A stretch of 64,000 nt of DNA from Chaera sp964544355. GTDB lineage: Bacteria > Patescibacteriota > Saccharimonadia > Saccharimonadales > Saccharimonadaceae. The notes beneath the pieces were generated by a model. That model was given only the letters and a program-made list of their open reading frames with translations, was not told the DNA's origin and did not search any database. Of the stretch, positions 33,653-41,327 are shown one piece after another; position 1 is the first letter of the stretch; every line of letters begins with the position of its first letter. The position numbers and the translations under genes were made by a program. Where the stretch lies: NCBI GenBank assembly GCA_964544355.1, contig CAZJAI010000002.1, positions 89,791-153,790 of the forward strand, read 5' to 3'.

Positions 33653-35020
33653 GTGGCAAAACAAAAATATGATTACGATCTGGTGGTAATAGGCAGCGGC
33701 GGCGGAGGCAGTGTGGCGGCCCATCTGGTAGCCAAAACCGGCCGGCGGGTAGCCATAGTCGAAGCCGGATCCCTGGGGGGCGAATGCCCCAACTACGGTT
33801 GCGTGCCTACCAAGGCACTGCTGCAGGCGGCCTCGCTGTACGACGCCGCCAAACACGGCCAGCCTTTCGGTATCCGTTCGGCAGCGGTAGGGTATAACTA
33901 CCCGTCAGTCAAAGCCTGGAAAGACAGCGCCGTTAAAAACACTGGAGTCGGAGACAGCCGTTCTTATCACGAATCAGCCGGCGTACGAGTGCTGAGCGGC
34001 ACCGCCCATTTTATCGGGCCGCATCAGATCAGCGTTGACCGCCGGCACGTTTCGGCGGAGAATTTTCTGATCGCCAGCGGTTCGCATTGGCAAATACCCG
34101 AAATCGAGGGCCTGGACAAAGCTGGCTACCTGACGCCGCGCGAAGCTATTAACTTGGGCAGGCCGCCCAAAAGCCTGTTCGTGATCGGTGCCGGCGCCAG
34201 TGGCTGTGAATTCGCCGAGTTGTTCAGCTCGTTCGGCAGTAAAATATACCTCTCCGACATGGCGCCGCGCGTTCTGCCCCGCGAAGATCAGGAGGTCAGC
34301 CAGACGGTCGCCGAAATATTCAGCCAACGCCGCGGCATGACTATTTTGAGCAGCAGCAAGGTGATGAGAGTCAGCCGCGAGGGAACTCTTAAAAAAGTGA
34401 TCTTTGCTCGCGGCGGACGCGAGCAGTCGGTCAAAACGGAAGAGGTGCTGGTAGCGGCCGGCCGCCTGCCTAACACCGATATTGGCCTGGAAAACGCCGG
34501 CGTGCAGTACGCCGCCGCCGGCATCGGCGTTAACCCCTACCTGCAGACCTCGGCCAAGAACATTTACGCTGCCGGAGACGTACTGGGTGGCTACATGCTA
34601 ACCCACGTAGCCACCTACCAAAGCCGGGTAGTTGCCCACAACCTGACCCATAAAGAAAAACGCTCGCCCGATTACCGCGCGGTGCCGCGAGTCACCTTTT
34701 TGAACCCCGAGGTCGCCTCGGTGGGGGTCAGCGAGGAGGATTGCCTGCGGCGGGACATGGCCGTGCGCACCGCCATAGCTCCGGTCAGCATCATCGGCCG
34801 CTCCAACACCAGCAACGCCCGCGAGGGGTTCGTCAAGGTGATAGCCGACAAATCCGGCCGGCTGATCGGCGCCAGCGCGGTTTGCCCGCGGGCCGGCGAA
34901 GTCATACACGAGCTGACCCTGGCCATTCAGTACGACCTGCTGGCCAGCGAGGTAGCCTCTACTTTGCACGCCTTTCCTACCTGGAGCGAAGCGGTGCGGA
35001 TAGCTTGCGGCAAAATCTAG
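33653..35020 (+). CDS. FAD-dependent pyridine nucleotide-disulfide oxidoreductase
   Basis: The 455-residue protein resembles mercuric reductase and dihydrolipoamide dehydrogenase. It has the FAD loop VVIGSGGGGSVAAHLVAKTG, the redox disulfide GGECPNYGCVPTKALL (C45 and C50), the NAD(P) loop FVIGAGASGCEFAELF, the second FAD segment NIYAAGDVLGG and the dimer-domain end HAFPTWSEAV. No N-terminal metal-binding domain or C-terminal cysteine pair is present, so mercury is not an obvious substrate. Start GTG 33653. Confidence 0.9.
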   Translation: MAKQKYDYDLVVIGSGGGGSVAAHLVAKTGRRVAIVEAGSLGGECPNYGCVPTKALLQAASLYDAAKHGQPFGIRSAAVGYNYPSVKAWKDSAVKNTGVGDSRSYHESAGVRVLSGTAHFIGPHQISVDRRHVSAENFLIASGSHWQIPEIEGLDKAGYLTPREAINLGRPPKSLFVIGAGASGCEFAELFSSFGSKIYLSDMAPRVLPREDQEVSQTVAEIFSQRRGMTILSSSKVMRVSREGTLKKVIFARGGREQSVKTEEVLVAAGRLPNTDIGLENAGVQYAAAGIGVNPYLQTSAKNIYAAGDVLGGYMLTHVATYQSRVVAHNLTHKEKRSPDYRAVPRVTFLNPEVASVGVSEEDCLRRDMAVRTAIAPVSIIGRSNTSNAREGFVKVIADKSGRLIGASAVCPRAGEVIHELTLAIQYDLLASEVASTLHAFPTWSEAVRIACGKI

Positions 35021-35041
35021 CAAAGCGGGGTCCTAAAAACT

Positions 35042-35073
35042 AAACAGGCCCCGCTTGTCGGGGCCTGTTTTTT
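35042..35073. terminator. Bidirectional intrinsic terminator
   Basis: AAACAGGCCCCG and CGGGGCCTGTTT form a perfect 12-bp stem around CTTGT, followed by a T-run. It lies between the oxidoreductase and the convergent RRM gene. Confidence 0.92.
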
Positions 35074-35089
35074 CGCTTAAACCTTAAGC

Positions 35090-35341
35090 CTAGGCTTTGG
35101 GTCGGGCTTGGTTAACGGTGACGGTGCGACCGCCCAGCTCCTTGCCGTTCATACCGTTGATGGCCGCCTGGCCTTCCTCTTCGGTTGACATCTCAACGAA
35201 ACCGAAGCCTTTGGAGCGTCCTGTTTCGTGGTCGGTGATGACAACCGCTGATTCAACGGTACCAAACGGGGCAAAAGCGGCTTCCAGCTCTTCTTGGGTA
35301 GTGCTGAAAGGCAAACCGCCGACAAACAATCTATATGCCAT
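35090..35341 (-). CDS. RRM-type RNA-binding protein
   Basis: An 83-residue single RNA-recognition motif: RNP2 is LFVGGLPF near residue 5 and RNP1 is KGFGFVEM near residue 44. It resembles cyanobacterial Rbp and eukaryotic glycine-rich RNA-binding proteins, without the glycine tail. Bacterial members bind single-stranded RNA, often in cold adaptation. The 260-base region upstream (35342-35601) has no gene; it may hold a long regulatory leader, and contains a GGCCGGCCGG run near 35527. Confidence 0.93.
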   Translation of the reverse strand: MAYRLFVGGLPFSTTQEELEAAFAPFGTVESAVVITDHETGRSKGFGFVEMSTEEEGQAAINGMNGKELGGRTVTVNQARPKA

Positions 35342-35601
35342 CTATGGGTACCTTATTATTTACTTAAAAGCAAGTTACGACCCTACTTTAGGCTGCCGAT
35401 TAGTAACTTGGAGCTTAGTTTATAACGCACCCGCGAACCCATCGGACAAATAGCACATAAAGGAACCTGCGGCTTGATTGTATAACATAATCGGCTAAAG
35501 TGATAGCCGAAAATTTAAAATCCCCGGCCGGCCGGAGATGATGGGTTTAACATACTAAGAAGATTCTTCAAAAAACACCCGTCTTTGACGAGCAGTTATC
35601 A

Positions 35602-35679
35602 TGGTAGCGGGGGCTGGATTTGAACCAGCGACCTCGTGGTTATGAGCCACGCGAGCTGACCAGACTGCTCCACCCCGCG
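35602..35679 (-). tRNA. tRNA-fMet(CAU), initiator
   Basis: The 5' end CGCGGGGTGGAGCAGTCTGG is the classic initiator D-side sequence. Acceptor CGCGGGG faces CCCCGCT, leaving an unpaired C1:U72, the hallmark recognised by formyltransferase. The anticodon loop is CTCATAA in stem CGTGG/CCACG, so the usual three G-C pairs are reduced to two plus a U-A. CCA is encoded. Confidence 0.93.
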
Positions 35680-35716
35680 CCGACAAATTACCATTATATC
35701 CCCGGAGGTCTGCCTG

Positions 35717-36130
35717 TCAAGCGCCTGGCCGTTTGCCAAAAAAGAAATACAGCCACTGCTCAAAATTACCCCTGTAGACCGGCTTGGCTGGTTTGGCCGC
35801 GGGCTGCGAGCTGGCTGGGGGCTGGGGCAGAATGATCAGCTTTTCGCCGGGCAGGCCCTTGCCGAGCTTGTCACGGACGCTCAGCTCCAGATACTCCGCG
35901 CTTTTCAGATAATTCTGCTGATATTGCAGGGTCTCGTTCTCCAGAGAGAGCAGCTGGATCTCCTGGTTCAGCCTGTCTACGCGCTGCTGCAGCAAAAAAT
36001 TGCGCTGTAAGGCCTGCATGGTGTTCCAGACCAGACTAAGGGCAATCAGCAAAGCCAGCACCAGGGTGGCGTTTTCAATATTCACATAAGTCCTGGCGGC
36101 GGAGCGCAGCTGTTTGAGGCGAGCTTTCAT
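35717..36130 (-). CDS. FtsB/DivIC-like septum formation protein
   Basis: The 137-residue bitopic protein has a short cytoplasmic tail, one membrane helix (about 22-42), a leucine-rich coiled coil (about 45-75) and the family end YLELSVRDKLGKGLPGEKLI. FtsB/DivIC proteins bridge FtsQ/DivIB and FtsL in the divisome. A Pro-rich tail ending FEQWLYFFFGKRPGA follows, a type seen in Patescibacteria. AAAAGG before the ATG can serve as ribosome-binding site. Confidence 0.85.
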   Translation of the reverse strand: MKARLKQLRSAARTYVNIENATLVLALLIALSLVWNTMQALQRNFLLQQRVDRLNQEIQLLSLENETLQYQQNYLKSAEYLELSVRDKLGKGLPGEKLIILPQPPASSQPAAKPAKPVYRGNFEQWLYFFFGKRPGA

Positions 36131-36213
36131 CGTAGCCTTTTCAGTTTATCACCGCCATGGCCTATACCGTAGAGCCAGCCGGACGCATCTTTGTTATACT
36201 AAAACCATTACTG

Positions 36214-36289
36214 GGGGCTGTAGCTCAGAGGTTAGAGCAGGCGGCTCATAACCGCTTGGCCGTTGGTTCGATTCCAACCAGCCCCACCA
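36214..36289 (+). tRNA. tRNA-Ile2(CAU), likely lysidine-modified
   Basis: Acceptor GGGGCTG/CAGCCCC, D arm AGCTCAGAGGTTAGAGC, anticodon loop CTCATAA in stem GGCGG/CCGCT, T arm GTTGGTTCGATTCCAAC, CCA encoded. The block AGAGCAGGCG, the anticodon loop and GCTTGG match the Escherichia coli tRNA-Ile2 layout as remembered, so this is the likely TilS substrate rather than tRNA-Met. Confidence 0.9.
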
Positions 36290-36369
36290 GAATCCGACTT
36301 TGCCGGAGAAACCCGGCCAGCCGCCCGATGGGCGGCTGTATAATTGTTTGGTGGAGAGGTTAGAGTGTA

Positions 36370-36819
36370 ATGGCCATGCGGCTTAGCAGCCCCGATTTCA
36401 AACATCAGCAGGAAATTCCCTACCGTTTCACCTGCGAAGGCGATAACGTTAATCCCCGTTTGACTGTTGAGAACGTGCCGGCCGCAGCCGAAAGCCTGGA
36501 CCTGATCATGAACGACCCCGACGCCCCCGGCAGCACTTTTACCCACTGGGTGTTGTTTAATCTGGATCCGTCCGTTGGCGCCATCGTTCAAAGCGCCCCG
36601 CCAGGTGCTATCCGCGGGCAAAACAGCGCCGGGCAGCTGGGCTACTATGGCCCCTGCCCGCCCGGCGGCCGGCACCGCTACGTGTTTGAGCTGTACGCTC
36701 TAAACCGGCGGTTGGACCTGCCGGAGGGCGCCAGCGCCCAGCGGCTGCGCTCGACCGCGGCGGAATGGGTGATAGAGACGGCTCAGTTAGTTGGCTTATA
36801 CCAGAAACGCTTAGCTTAA
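36370..36819 (+). CDS. YbhB/YbcL family (PEBP-like) protein
   Basis: A 149-residue protein of the Raf-kinase-inhibitor-like family. It shows MNDPDAPGSTFTHWVLFNL near residue 50 and GYYGPCPPGGRHRYVFELYAL near 96, the ligand-pocket motifs. Bacterial members bind small anionic ligands; no enzymatic role is settled. It is preceded by TATAAT near 36338 and a GGTGGAGAGG stretch upstream of the ATG. It converges on the YggT-like gene with a 4-base overlap. Confidence 0.93.
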   Translation: MAMRLSSPDFKHQQEIPYRFTCEGDNVNPRLTVENVPAAAESLDLIMNDPDAPGSTFTHWVLFNLDPSVGAIVQSAPPGAIRGQNSAGQLGYYGPCPPGGRHRYVFELYALNRRLDLPEGASAQRLRSTAAEWVIETAQLVGLYQKRLA

Positions 36820-37178
36820 ACTTCGTCGCGGTCGCTGCGGTGCAGGGTGAACAGCTTGGCCAGTCCCAGAGTAAAAATACCGTAAACCACCACGGCTACC
36901 AGGGTAGCCGACTCGAACGTAACGTTGCCGTACGACGGCTGAAAGCTAAACAGACCAAAAAACGGCCAAACCAGCGGATAACTCAAACCAAAGACCAGAT
37001 CGGCGAAGGGATTGGCGCGGTTGGCGCCCAGCAAAGCCAGTAAAAACCTGAGCAGCAGCAGCGTCAGCACGGCTCCCCCGATATAATAGACCAGCCGCTG
37101 GGCGAAAACCGGCCCGGAGACAGTCCGGTTGCCGGCGGTTCGAGTAACTTTGGTGGTACGCTCCTCTTGTAAGGCCAT
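36816..37178 (-). CDS. YggT-like membrane protein
   Basis: The 120-residue protein has a basic, polar N-terminus and two or three hydrophobic helices (about 28-50, 62-78, 92-112). The segment RFLLALLGANRANPFADLVFGLSYPLVWPF-type pattern (two shorter parts RFLLALLGANRANPF and LVWPFFGLF) is that of YGGT repeats. YggT proteins are linked to membrane protein assembly and osmotic tolerance. SD AGGAGGCAGC lies before ATG. Confidence 0.85.
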   Translation of the reverse strand: MALQEERTTKVTRTAGNRTVSGPVFAQRLVYYIGGAVLTLLLLRFLLALLGANRANPFADLVFGLSYPLVWPFFGLFSFQPSYGNVTFESATLVAVVVYGIFTLGLAKLFTLHRSDRDEV

Positions 37179-37261
37179 AGCTGCCTCCTGTTGATTATTG
37201 CAATTATTATTTTAGCAAATCAAACAGGCGATACAACAAGCCAGAAAGCGGCTTTTTTAGG

Positions 37262-37356
37262 TCAGCTGGCGCTCGGTCCGGCCCAAAGCGGCACGGCGTT
37301 TACTGCCACGATCATGGACGACACCAACATCAGCAGGGCGGATATCCCCGGCCGCA
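37262..37356 (-). pseudogene. Remnant of a second metal-ATPase C-terminus
   Basis: Directly after the P-type ATPase stop, the minus strand encodes GISALLMLVSSMIVAVNAVP and then a TGA at 37262-37264. This is homologous to the ATPase's own tail (VSALLMAMSSIFVAVNAVSL). The DNA similarity is easy to see in ACGGCGTTTACTGC, present in both copies. It is best explained as the decayed end of a duplicated or recombined ATPase gene. Confidence 0.75.
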
Positions 37357-37359
37357 AAG

Positions 37360-39735
37360 TCAGGCCTCCACCAACTGTTTTTCTGCCCGTTTAAGCGACA
37401 CGGCGTTTACTGCGACAAAGATCGAAGACATGGCCATCAGCAGAGCCGAGACTGCTGGCGGCAGACCAATCTTAAATGCCGGATACAGGATACCAGCGGC
37501 AATCGGTATGGCTGCCAGGTTATAAACGCTGGCCCAGGCCAGGTTCTGCTTCATTTTGCGGACAGTAGCTTTGCTCAGGCGGATGGCTCTAAGTATATCG
37601 GCCGGATCGGACTTCATCAGCACTATCTTGGCGGTTTCCACTGCTACATCCGTTCCGGCGCCAATGGCGATACCTATGTCAGCTTGAGCCAGCGCTGGCG
37701 CGTCATTAACGCCGTCGCCGACCATGGCGGTGAACTTGCCCTCTTTTTGCAGCTTTTTAACGTAGCCGGCCTTGTCTTGCGGCAGCACCTCGGCAAACAC
37801 CCGCTCAATGCCAAGCTGTTTAGCTACGGCTTCGGCGGTTTTTTGGTTGTCGCCGGTAATCATGGCGACTTCCAGACCTAATCGCTTCATTCGAGAAACG
37901 GCGTCTTTGGCGGTTGGCTTGATTGGATCCTGCACGGCCATTACGCCGGCCAGTTCTTTATTGACGGCCACCAGCATGATGGTTTTGCCCGCGTTGACAA
38001 GCCCGCTGATTTCTTTGTCCAATCCGCCGGTATTAATTTTTCGGTCGCGCATCAGCTTCACGGTACCTACCAGGATTTCTTTGTTCCCAATCTTAGCTTC
38101 AACGCCGTGCCCGGCTATGTTGTTAAAGCCGGTTACTTTATCGGGGATGTCCAGCTTGGCTTGCTTGGCGCTGTTTAGCACCGCCACGCTCAGCGGGTGA
38201 TTCGAATTTGCCTCCGCCGCCGCTGCCAGCCTAAGCAACTCCTTTTGGTCAAAACCTTTGACGGTTTTTATATCGGTAATCCGCGGCGCGCCTTCGGTCA
38301 GAGTGCCGGTCTTGTCCAGAACGATAGCCTGAATTTTTGAGGCCTGCTCCAGCGTGGCGGCGTCTTTTATCAGAATGTTGTGCTTGGCGCCCAAACCGGT
38401 GCCGACGGCTACGGCTGTGGGCGTCGCCAACCCCAGTGCGTCAGGGCAAGCGATGACTATGGTCGAAATCGCGAAGCCCAGTACGGTTAGAAACGGCTGG
38501 TTGGATAATAAAGACCAAATAATAAAAGTCAGTAGCCCGGCGCCGACCGCCAGAATAACCAAATAACCGGCGAATTTATCGGCCACGCGCTGGCCAGGCG
38601 CTTTGGAGTTTTGGGCGGTTTCCACCATTTTGACAATCTGAGCCAGCGCCGTGTCCGAACCGACTTTGGTGGCTTTGAAGCGCACCGACCCCGATTGGTT
38701 TATCGAGCCGCCAATCACCTGGTCGCCGACTTTTTTAGTCACCGGCAGGGACTCGCCGGTTACCAGCGATTCCTCTATGGCCGTTTCGCCCTCGATAACC
38801 TCGCCGTCCACCGGCACTTTGTCGCCCGGTTTCAGAATAACCGTGTCACCAACCTTAACTTCGCTGGTCGGCACTAACACTTCTTGACCGTCTTTTAACA
38901 AACGGGCTTGGGGCGGGGTTAAATCGAACAGGGCTTGCAGGGAATCAGTAGTGCCGCGGCGTGATTTCATTTCCATCCAGTGGCCGAATAACACGAATGT
39001 AACCAGGAAGGCCGTTGCGTCAAAATAGGTGTCCTTGCTACCCACAAAAGTCAAATAAACGCTGGCGAAATAGGCCGCCGAGATACCGACGGCGATCAGC
39101 ACCGCCATGTTCAACACCTTATCTTTAAGGGCGAAGAATGTGGAGTAAAGGAAGATCCAACCGGAGTAGAAGAACAACGGCGTGGTTAAAATAAGCGAAA
39201 TCCAGGCCGCCGAACTCGGCAAGTTCACGCCAAGTTTTTCACCGAGCGGCGAAAATATAACTATCGGAATGGTCAGTATCAGGGAGAAGAAAAACTTGTT
39301 GCGGATGTCCAACTCCATCATCTTGGCCATCTCGCGACCGGCCAGGCCGGTGTGGTCCATGCCCATCGTCATGGTCATGCTCATTTTGAACTTCTGCCAG
39401 AAGCTCATCTTGCCGGACATCATCATGGCGTGATGATCGTGGCCGCCATGGTTCATGTGTTCGGCGTTGTGGCTGCCCATGGCCGCCTCGTACGAACTGT
39501 TGTCTTTATCTCTGAGCGCACCATCCTGAACTTTGGCGTATTTTTCAGGGTCTTTGTCGAAAGCGTCGGTGCAGTGGTTGCAGCAAAAGTAATACTTTTG
39601 ACCTTGGTATTCGCGCGCCAAGCCATGCGCCTCGGCCTTTTGCTTGTTGACTTCAACGCCCATAACAGGACAGATGGCCAGCTCACCTGGCGACCCCGCA
39701 GTGTCTGTATGATTATGACTGTGCTCCCCGTCCAT
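37360..39735 (-). CDS. P1B-type metal ATPase with YHS domain and CPD motif
   Basis: A 791-residue heavy-metal exporter. Residues 20-68 form a YHS-type zinc/copper module (CPVM at 22 and FCCNHC at 50-55), followed by a His/Met-rich stretch. The core has TGES in the actuator domain, phosphorylation site DKTGTLTEG, SNHPLS for nucleotide binding and GDGVND. The ion-path motif near residue 430 reads CPDALG, not the CPC or CPH of classical copper pumps, so ion specificity is uncertain. It abuts the DUF5676 stop (TAG then ATG). Confidence 0.93.
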   Translation of the reverse strand: MDGEHSHNHTDTAGSPGELAICPVMGVEVNKQKAEAHGLAREYQGQKYYFCCNHCTDAFDKDPEKYAKVQDGALRDKDNSSYEAAMGSHNAEHMNHGGHDHHAMMMSGKMSFWQKFKMSMTMTMGMDHTGLAGREMAKMMELDIRNKFFFSLILTIPIVIFSPLGEKLGVNLPSSAAWISLILTTPLFFYSGWIFLYSTFFALKDKVLNMAVLIAVGISAAYFASVYLTFVGSKDTYFDATAFLVTFVLFGHWMEMKSRRGTTDSLQALFDLTPPQARLLKDGQEVLVPTSEVKVGDTVILKPGDKVPVDGEVIEGETAIEESLVTGESLPVTKKVGDQVIGGSINQSGSVRFKATKVGSDTALAQIVKMVETAQNSKAPGQRVADKFAGYLVILAVGAGLLTFIIWSLLSNQPFLTVLGFAISTIVIACPDALGLATPTAVAVGTGLGAKHNILIKDAATLEQASKIQAIVLDKTGTLTEGAPRITDIKTVKGFDQKELLRLAAAAEANSNHPLSVAVLNSAKQAKLDIPDKVTGFNNIAGHGVEAKIGNKEILVGTVKLMRDRKINTGGLDKEISGLVNAGKTIMLVAVNKELAGVMAVQDPIKPTAKDAVSRMKRLGLEVAMITGDNQKTAEAVAKQLGIERVFAEVLPQDKAGYVKKLQKEGKFTAMVGDGVNDAPALAQADIGIAIGAGTDVAVETAKIVLMKSDPADILRAIRLSKATVRKMKQNLAWASVYNLAAIPIAAGILYPAFKIGLPPAVSALLMAMSSIFVAVNAVSLKRAEKQLVEA

Positions 39736-40011
39736 CTAATCCCCCTTCCTTGGTTTAACCACTTCCGCGCTCCAACCCGCAACATAGCCGACGACCCAGA
39801 GCGAGATCACCAGGGTTACTCCACCCCAGAAGAAATTATCCCAGCCCAGGCGGAATGTGCCCAAAGCGCCTATGTTCATGCCATGCAGCCACCATTGGGC
39901 GACTGTGAGCGAAAAGCCCGGGAAAGCCGCCACGAACGCCGAGCAAATCACCCAAAGCGCTGCGGCGGCCAGCGCGAAAGTATTGGCAAGTTGAGTTTTA
40001 GTAGTTTTCAT
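39736..40011 (-). CDS. DUF5676-like membrane protein
   Basis: The 91-residue protein has two membrane helices (about 8-32 and 60-82). The segment between them, SLTVAQWWLHGMNIGAL, and the tryptophan-rich second helix are typical of the DUF5676 family, which is often found next to metal ATPases and CsoR regulators. Function unknown; a metal-handling helper is plausible. It lies between csoR and the ATPase with a 4-base overlap to csoR. Confidence 0.75.
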   Translation of the reverse strand: MKTTKTQLANTFALAAAALWVICSAFVAAFPGFSLTVAQWWLHGMNIGALGTFRLGWDNFFWGGVTLVISLWVVGYVAGWSAEVVKPRKGD

Positions 40012-40313
40012 GCAACCTCTCCTGACTTGTTATTGGCTCTTATGTTAGTTAGCTCATACAGATCGATCAACTCTTGAGCCGCTTGTTGCCGGCGTTGGTG
40101 GCTGCCGGACGAAAACTCTTCCATGATATGGGTTTTCAGGTGATTTTCCAGCACCAGCTTATTAAGTGAGCCAAGGGATTTTTGGATAGCCAGCGACTGG
40201 GTGATTATATCCATGCAGTATTCCTCTTTTCCGATCATCTTTTCCAGGCCTTTCATTTGGCCTTGAAGAATGCGGGAGCGGTGAATGGCGCGTTTCTTTA
40301 AGTCCGTGATCAT
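40008..40313 (-). CDS. csoR: CsoR-family metal-sensing repressor
   Basis: The 101-residue protein is an all-helical CsoR/RcnR repressor (RSRILQGQMKGLEKMI is the family core). Ligand positions are C33, H58 and H62, with the spacing of CsoR C-H-C but histidine in the last place. This could shift metal preference from Cu(I) towards a harder ion, or simply be a variant Cu sensor. ATG 40313 is chosen over an upstream start because the promoter overlaps the longer frame. Confidence 0.92.
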   Translation of the reverse strand: MITDLKKRAIHRSRILQGQMKGLEKMIGKEEYCMDIITQSLAIQKSLGSLNKLVLENHLKTHIMEEFSSGSHQRRQQAAQELIDLYELTNIRANNKSGEVA

Positions 40314-40321
40314 GATTTCAT

Positions 40322-40349
40322 TGTATACCCCCCGAGGGTATTGTGTCAA
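40322..40349 (-). promoter_or_regulatory. csoR promoter with operator in the spacer
   Basis: Minus strand: TTGACA (40349-40344) and TATACA (40327-40322, 16-base spacer) or TACAAT (18-base spacer, ending 6 bases before the ATG). Between them ATACCC/GGGTAT arms around CCCGA (40325-40341) form a G/C-tract inverted repeat typical of CsoR operators. The message is probably leaderless. Confidence 0.88.
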
Positions 40350-40414
40350 ACAAATCTGGACGGCACGCTGGCGCCTAAAGTGGCGGTTAGCCAAAAAACA
40401 GCGCCGGGGCAGCT

Positions 40415-40855
40415 TTAGCCTTGACGATCCGGAGCGCTACCGCTATTGCTGTTGCGGGGGCTTTGCAGCGCCCGGCGAGCAACCGCGGCCAGCTGATGAA
40501 TGCGTTCCAACTCATCAGCGGACCGCTCTTTTGGGCGGCGATAGGGCTGGTGGTAATCCCGCTCCAGCGCCGGCCGGGTTTCGGTCTTTGGCCCGTCGTT
40601 GTTTTTATTTTTAGGCGCGCCCGGCCCGGTTCGGCGAGGCCGCGGCGGCTCAAGTGGTTTAGGCCGCCAGCTGCCGCCGCCAAGATCCTGATAAACTGAG
40701 GGCTCTTTATCATCATCGCTTGTTGCGGTCTCCGGACCGCCCGGCCGCCGGCGGAAATCGTCCGGGGATATCGCGGACAGCTGGTAGGCTGACACTAATG
40801 ACTGTGGCGGTTTTTTATCTGGCATGCCTTCCAGCGCCAGCTGCTGGTAATCCAT
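40415..40855 (-). CDS. Hypothetical Pro/Arg-rich protein
   Basis: A 146-residue frame of low complexity: MDYQQLALEGMPDKKPPQSL, then many Pro, Arg, Asp and Lys residues, and a final helical part (ADELERIHQLAAVARRAL). No membrane segment or known domain is seen. It is disordered and may bind nucleic acid through its arginines. Coding is plausible because the frame is uninterrupted and fills the gap, but homology would be needed for proof. The following gap 40856-41054 shows nothing recognisable. Confidence 0.5.
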   Translation of the reverse strand: MDYQQLALEGMPDKKPPQSLVSAYQLSAISPDDFRRRPGGPETATSDDDKEPSVYQDLGGGSWRPKPLEPPRPRRTGPGAPKNKNNDGPKTETRPALERDYHQPYRRPKERSADELERIHQLAAVARRALQSPRNSNSGSAPDRQG

Positions 40856-41054
40856 ATCTGTATATTATATCACGATATTTAATATTTTTCAAGTTCTGAA
40901 TAAGAAGATTAGCCGGCGGTTGGGGGCGCCACGTCAAAGCGGCCCAGACTCCTCACAGATGTAATCCATAGGGAATCCGGGCCAGTTTTGACGCACTGTT
41001 TGTTTGGCTATAGCGTATCACTCAAAGCGCTTACGCCGCAAGCCTGAAAAAGAG

Positions 41055-41261
41055 CTATTTGTTTTTAACGGTCAAGAAGCCGTTACGAGGGTTTTCGGTT
41101 ACGGTCTTGTTACCGGGCAGTTCGGTAGGGGTGCCCTTGGCCCCTTTTTCGTCTTTGCAGAAGAAATAAATAGTCTGCTGCTTGCCGCCGCGCAAGGTAA
41201 CGTCTTTCTTGTGCAGGTAGTAAGTTACCCCTTTCGAGTTCGTGTGTGCGTAAGCTGCCAT
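41055..41261 (-). CDS. Conserved small protein (68 aa)
   Basis: The product begins MAAYAHTNSKGVTYYLHKKD and contains TLRGGKQQTIYFF, a small beta-rich basic protein of a type found in Saccharibacteria. One cysteine is present (FFCKDEKG). A strong AGGAGGAGAG ribosome-binding site precedes the ATG, unusual for this window and suggestive of high expression. A nucleic-acid-binding role is possible given the charge, but unproven. Confidence 0.8.
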   Translation of the reverse strand: MAAYAHTNSKGVTYYLHKKDVTLRGGKQQTIYFFCKDEKGAKGTPTELPGNKTVTENPRNGFLTVKNK

Positions 41262-41327
41262 AGTTTTAGTCTCTCCTCCTTAGTTATTGCTTACGATGAC
41301 AACGATAACGCCCAGTCATCAGGGCTG

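Noticed and set aside
37239..37257. Terminator AGCC...GGCT with T-run on the plus strand
   Set aside because: The stem is only 4 bp and no plus-strand gene ends nearby.
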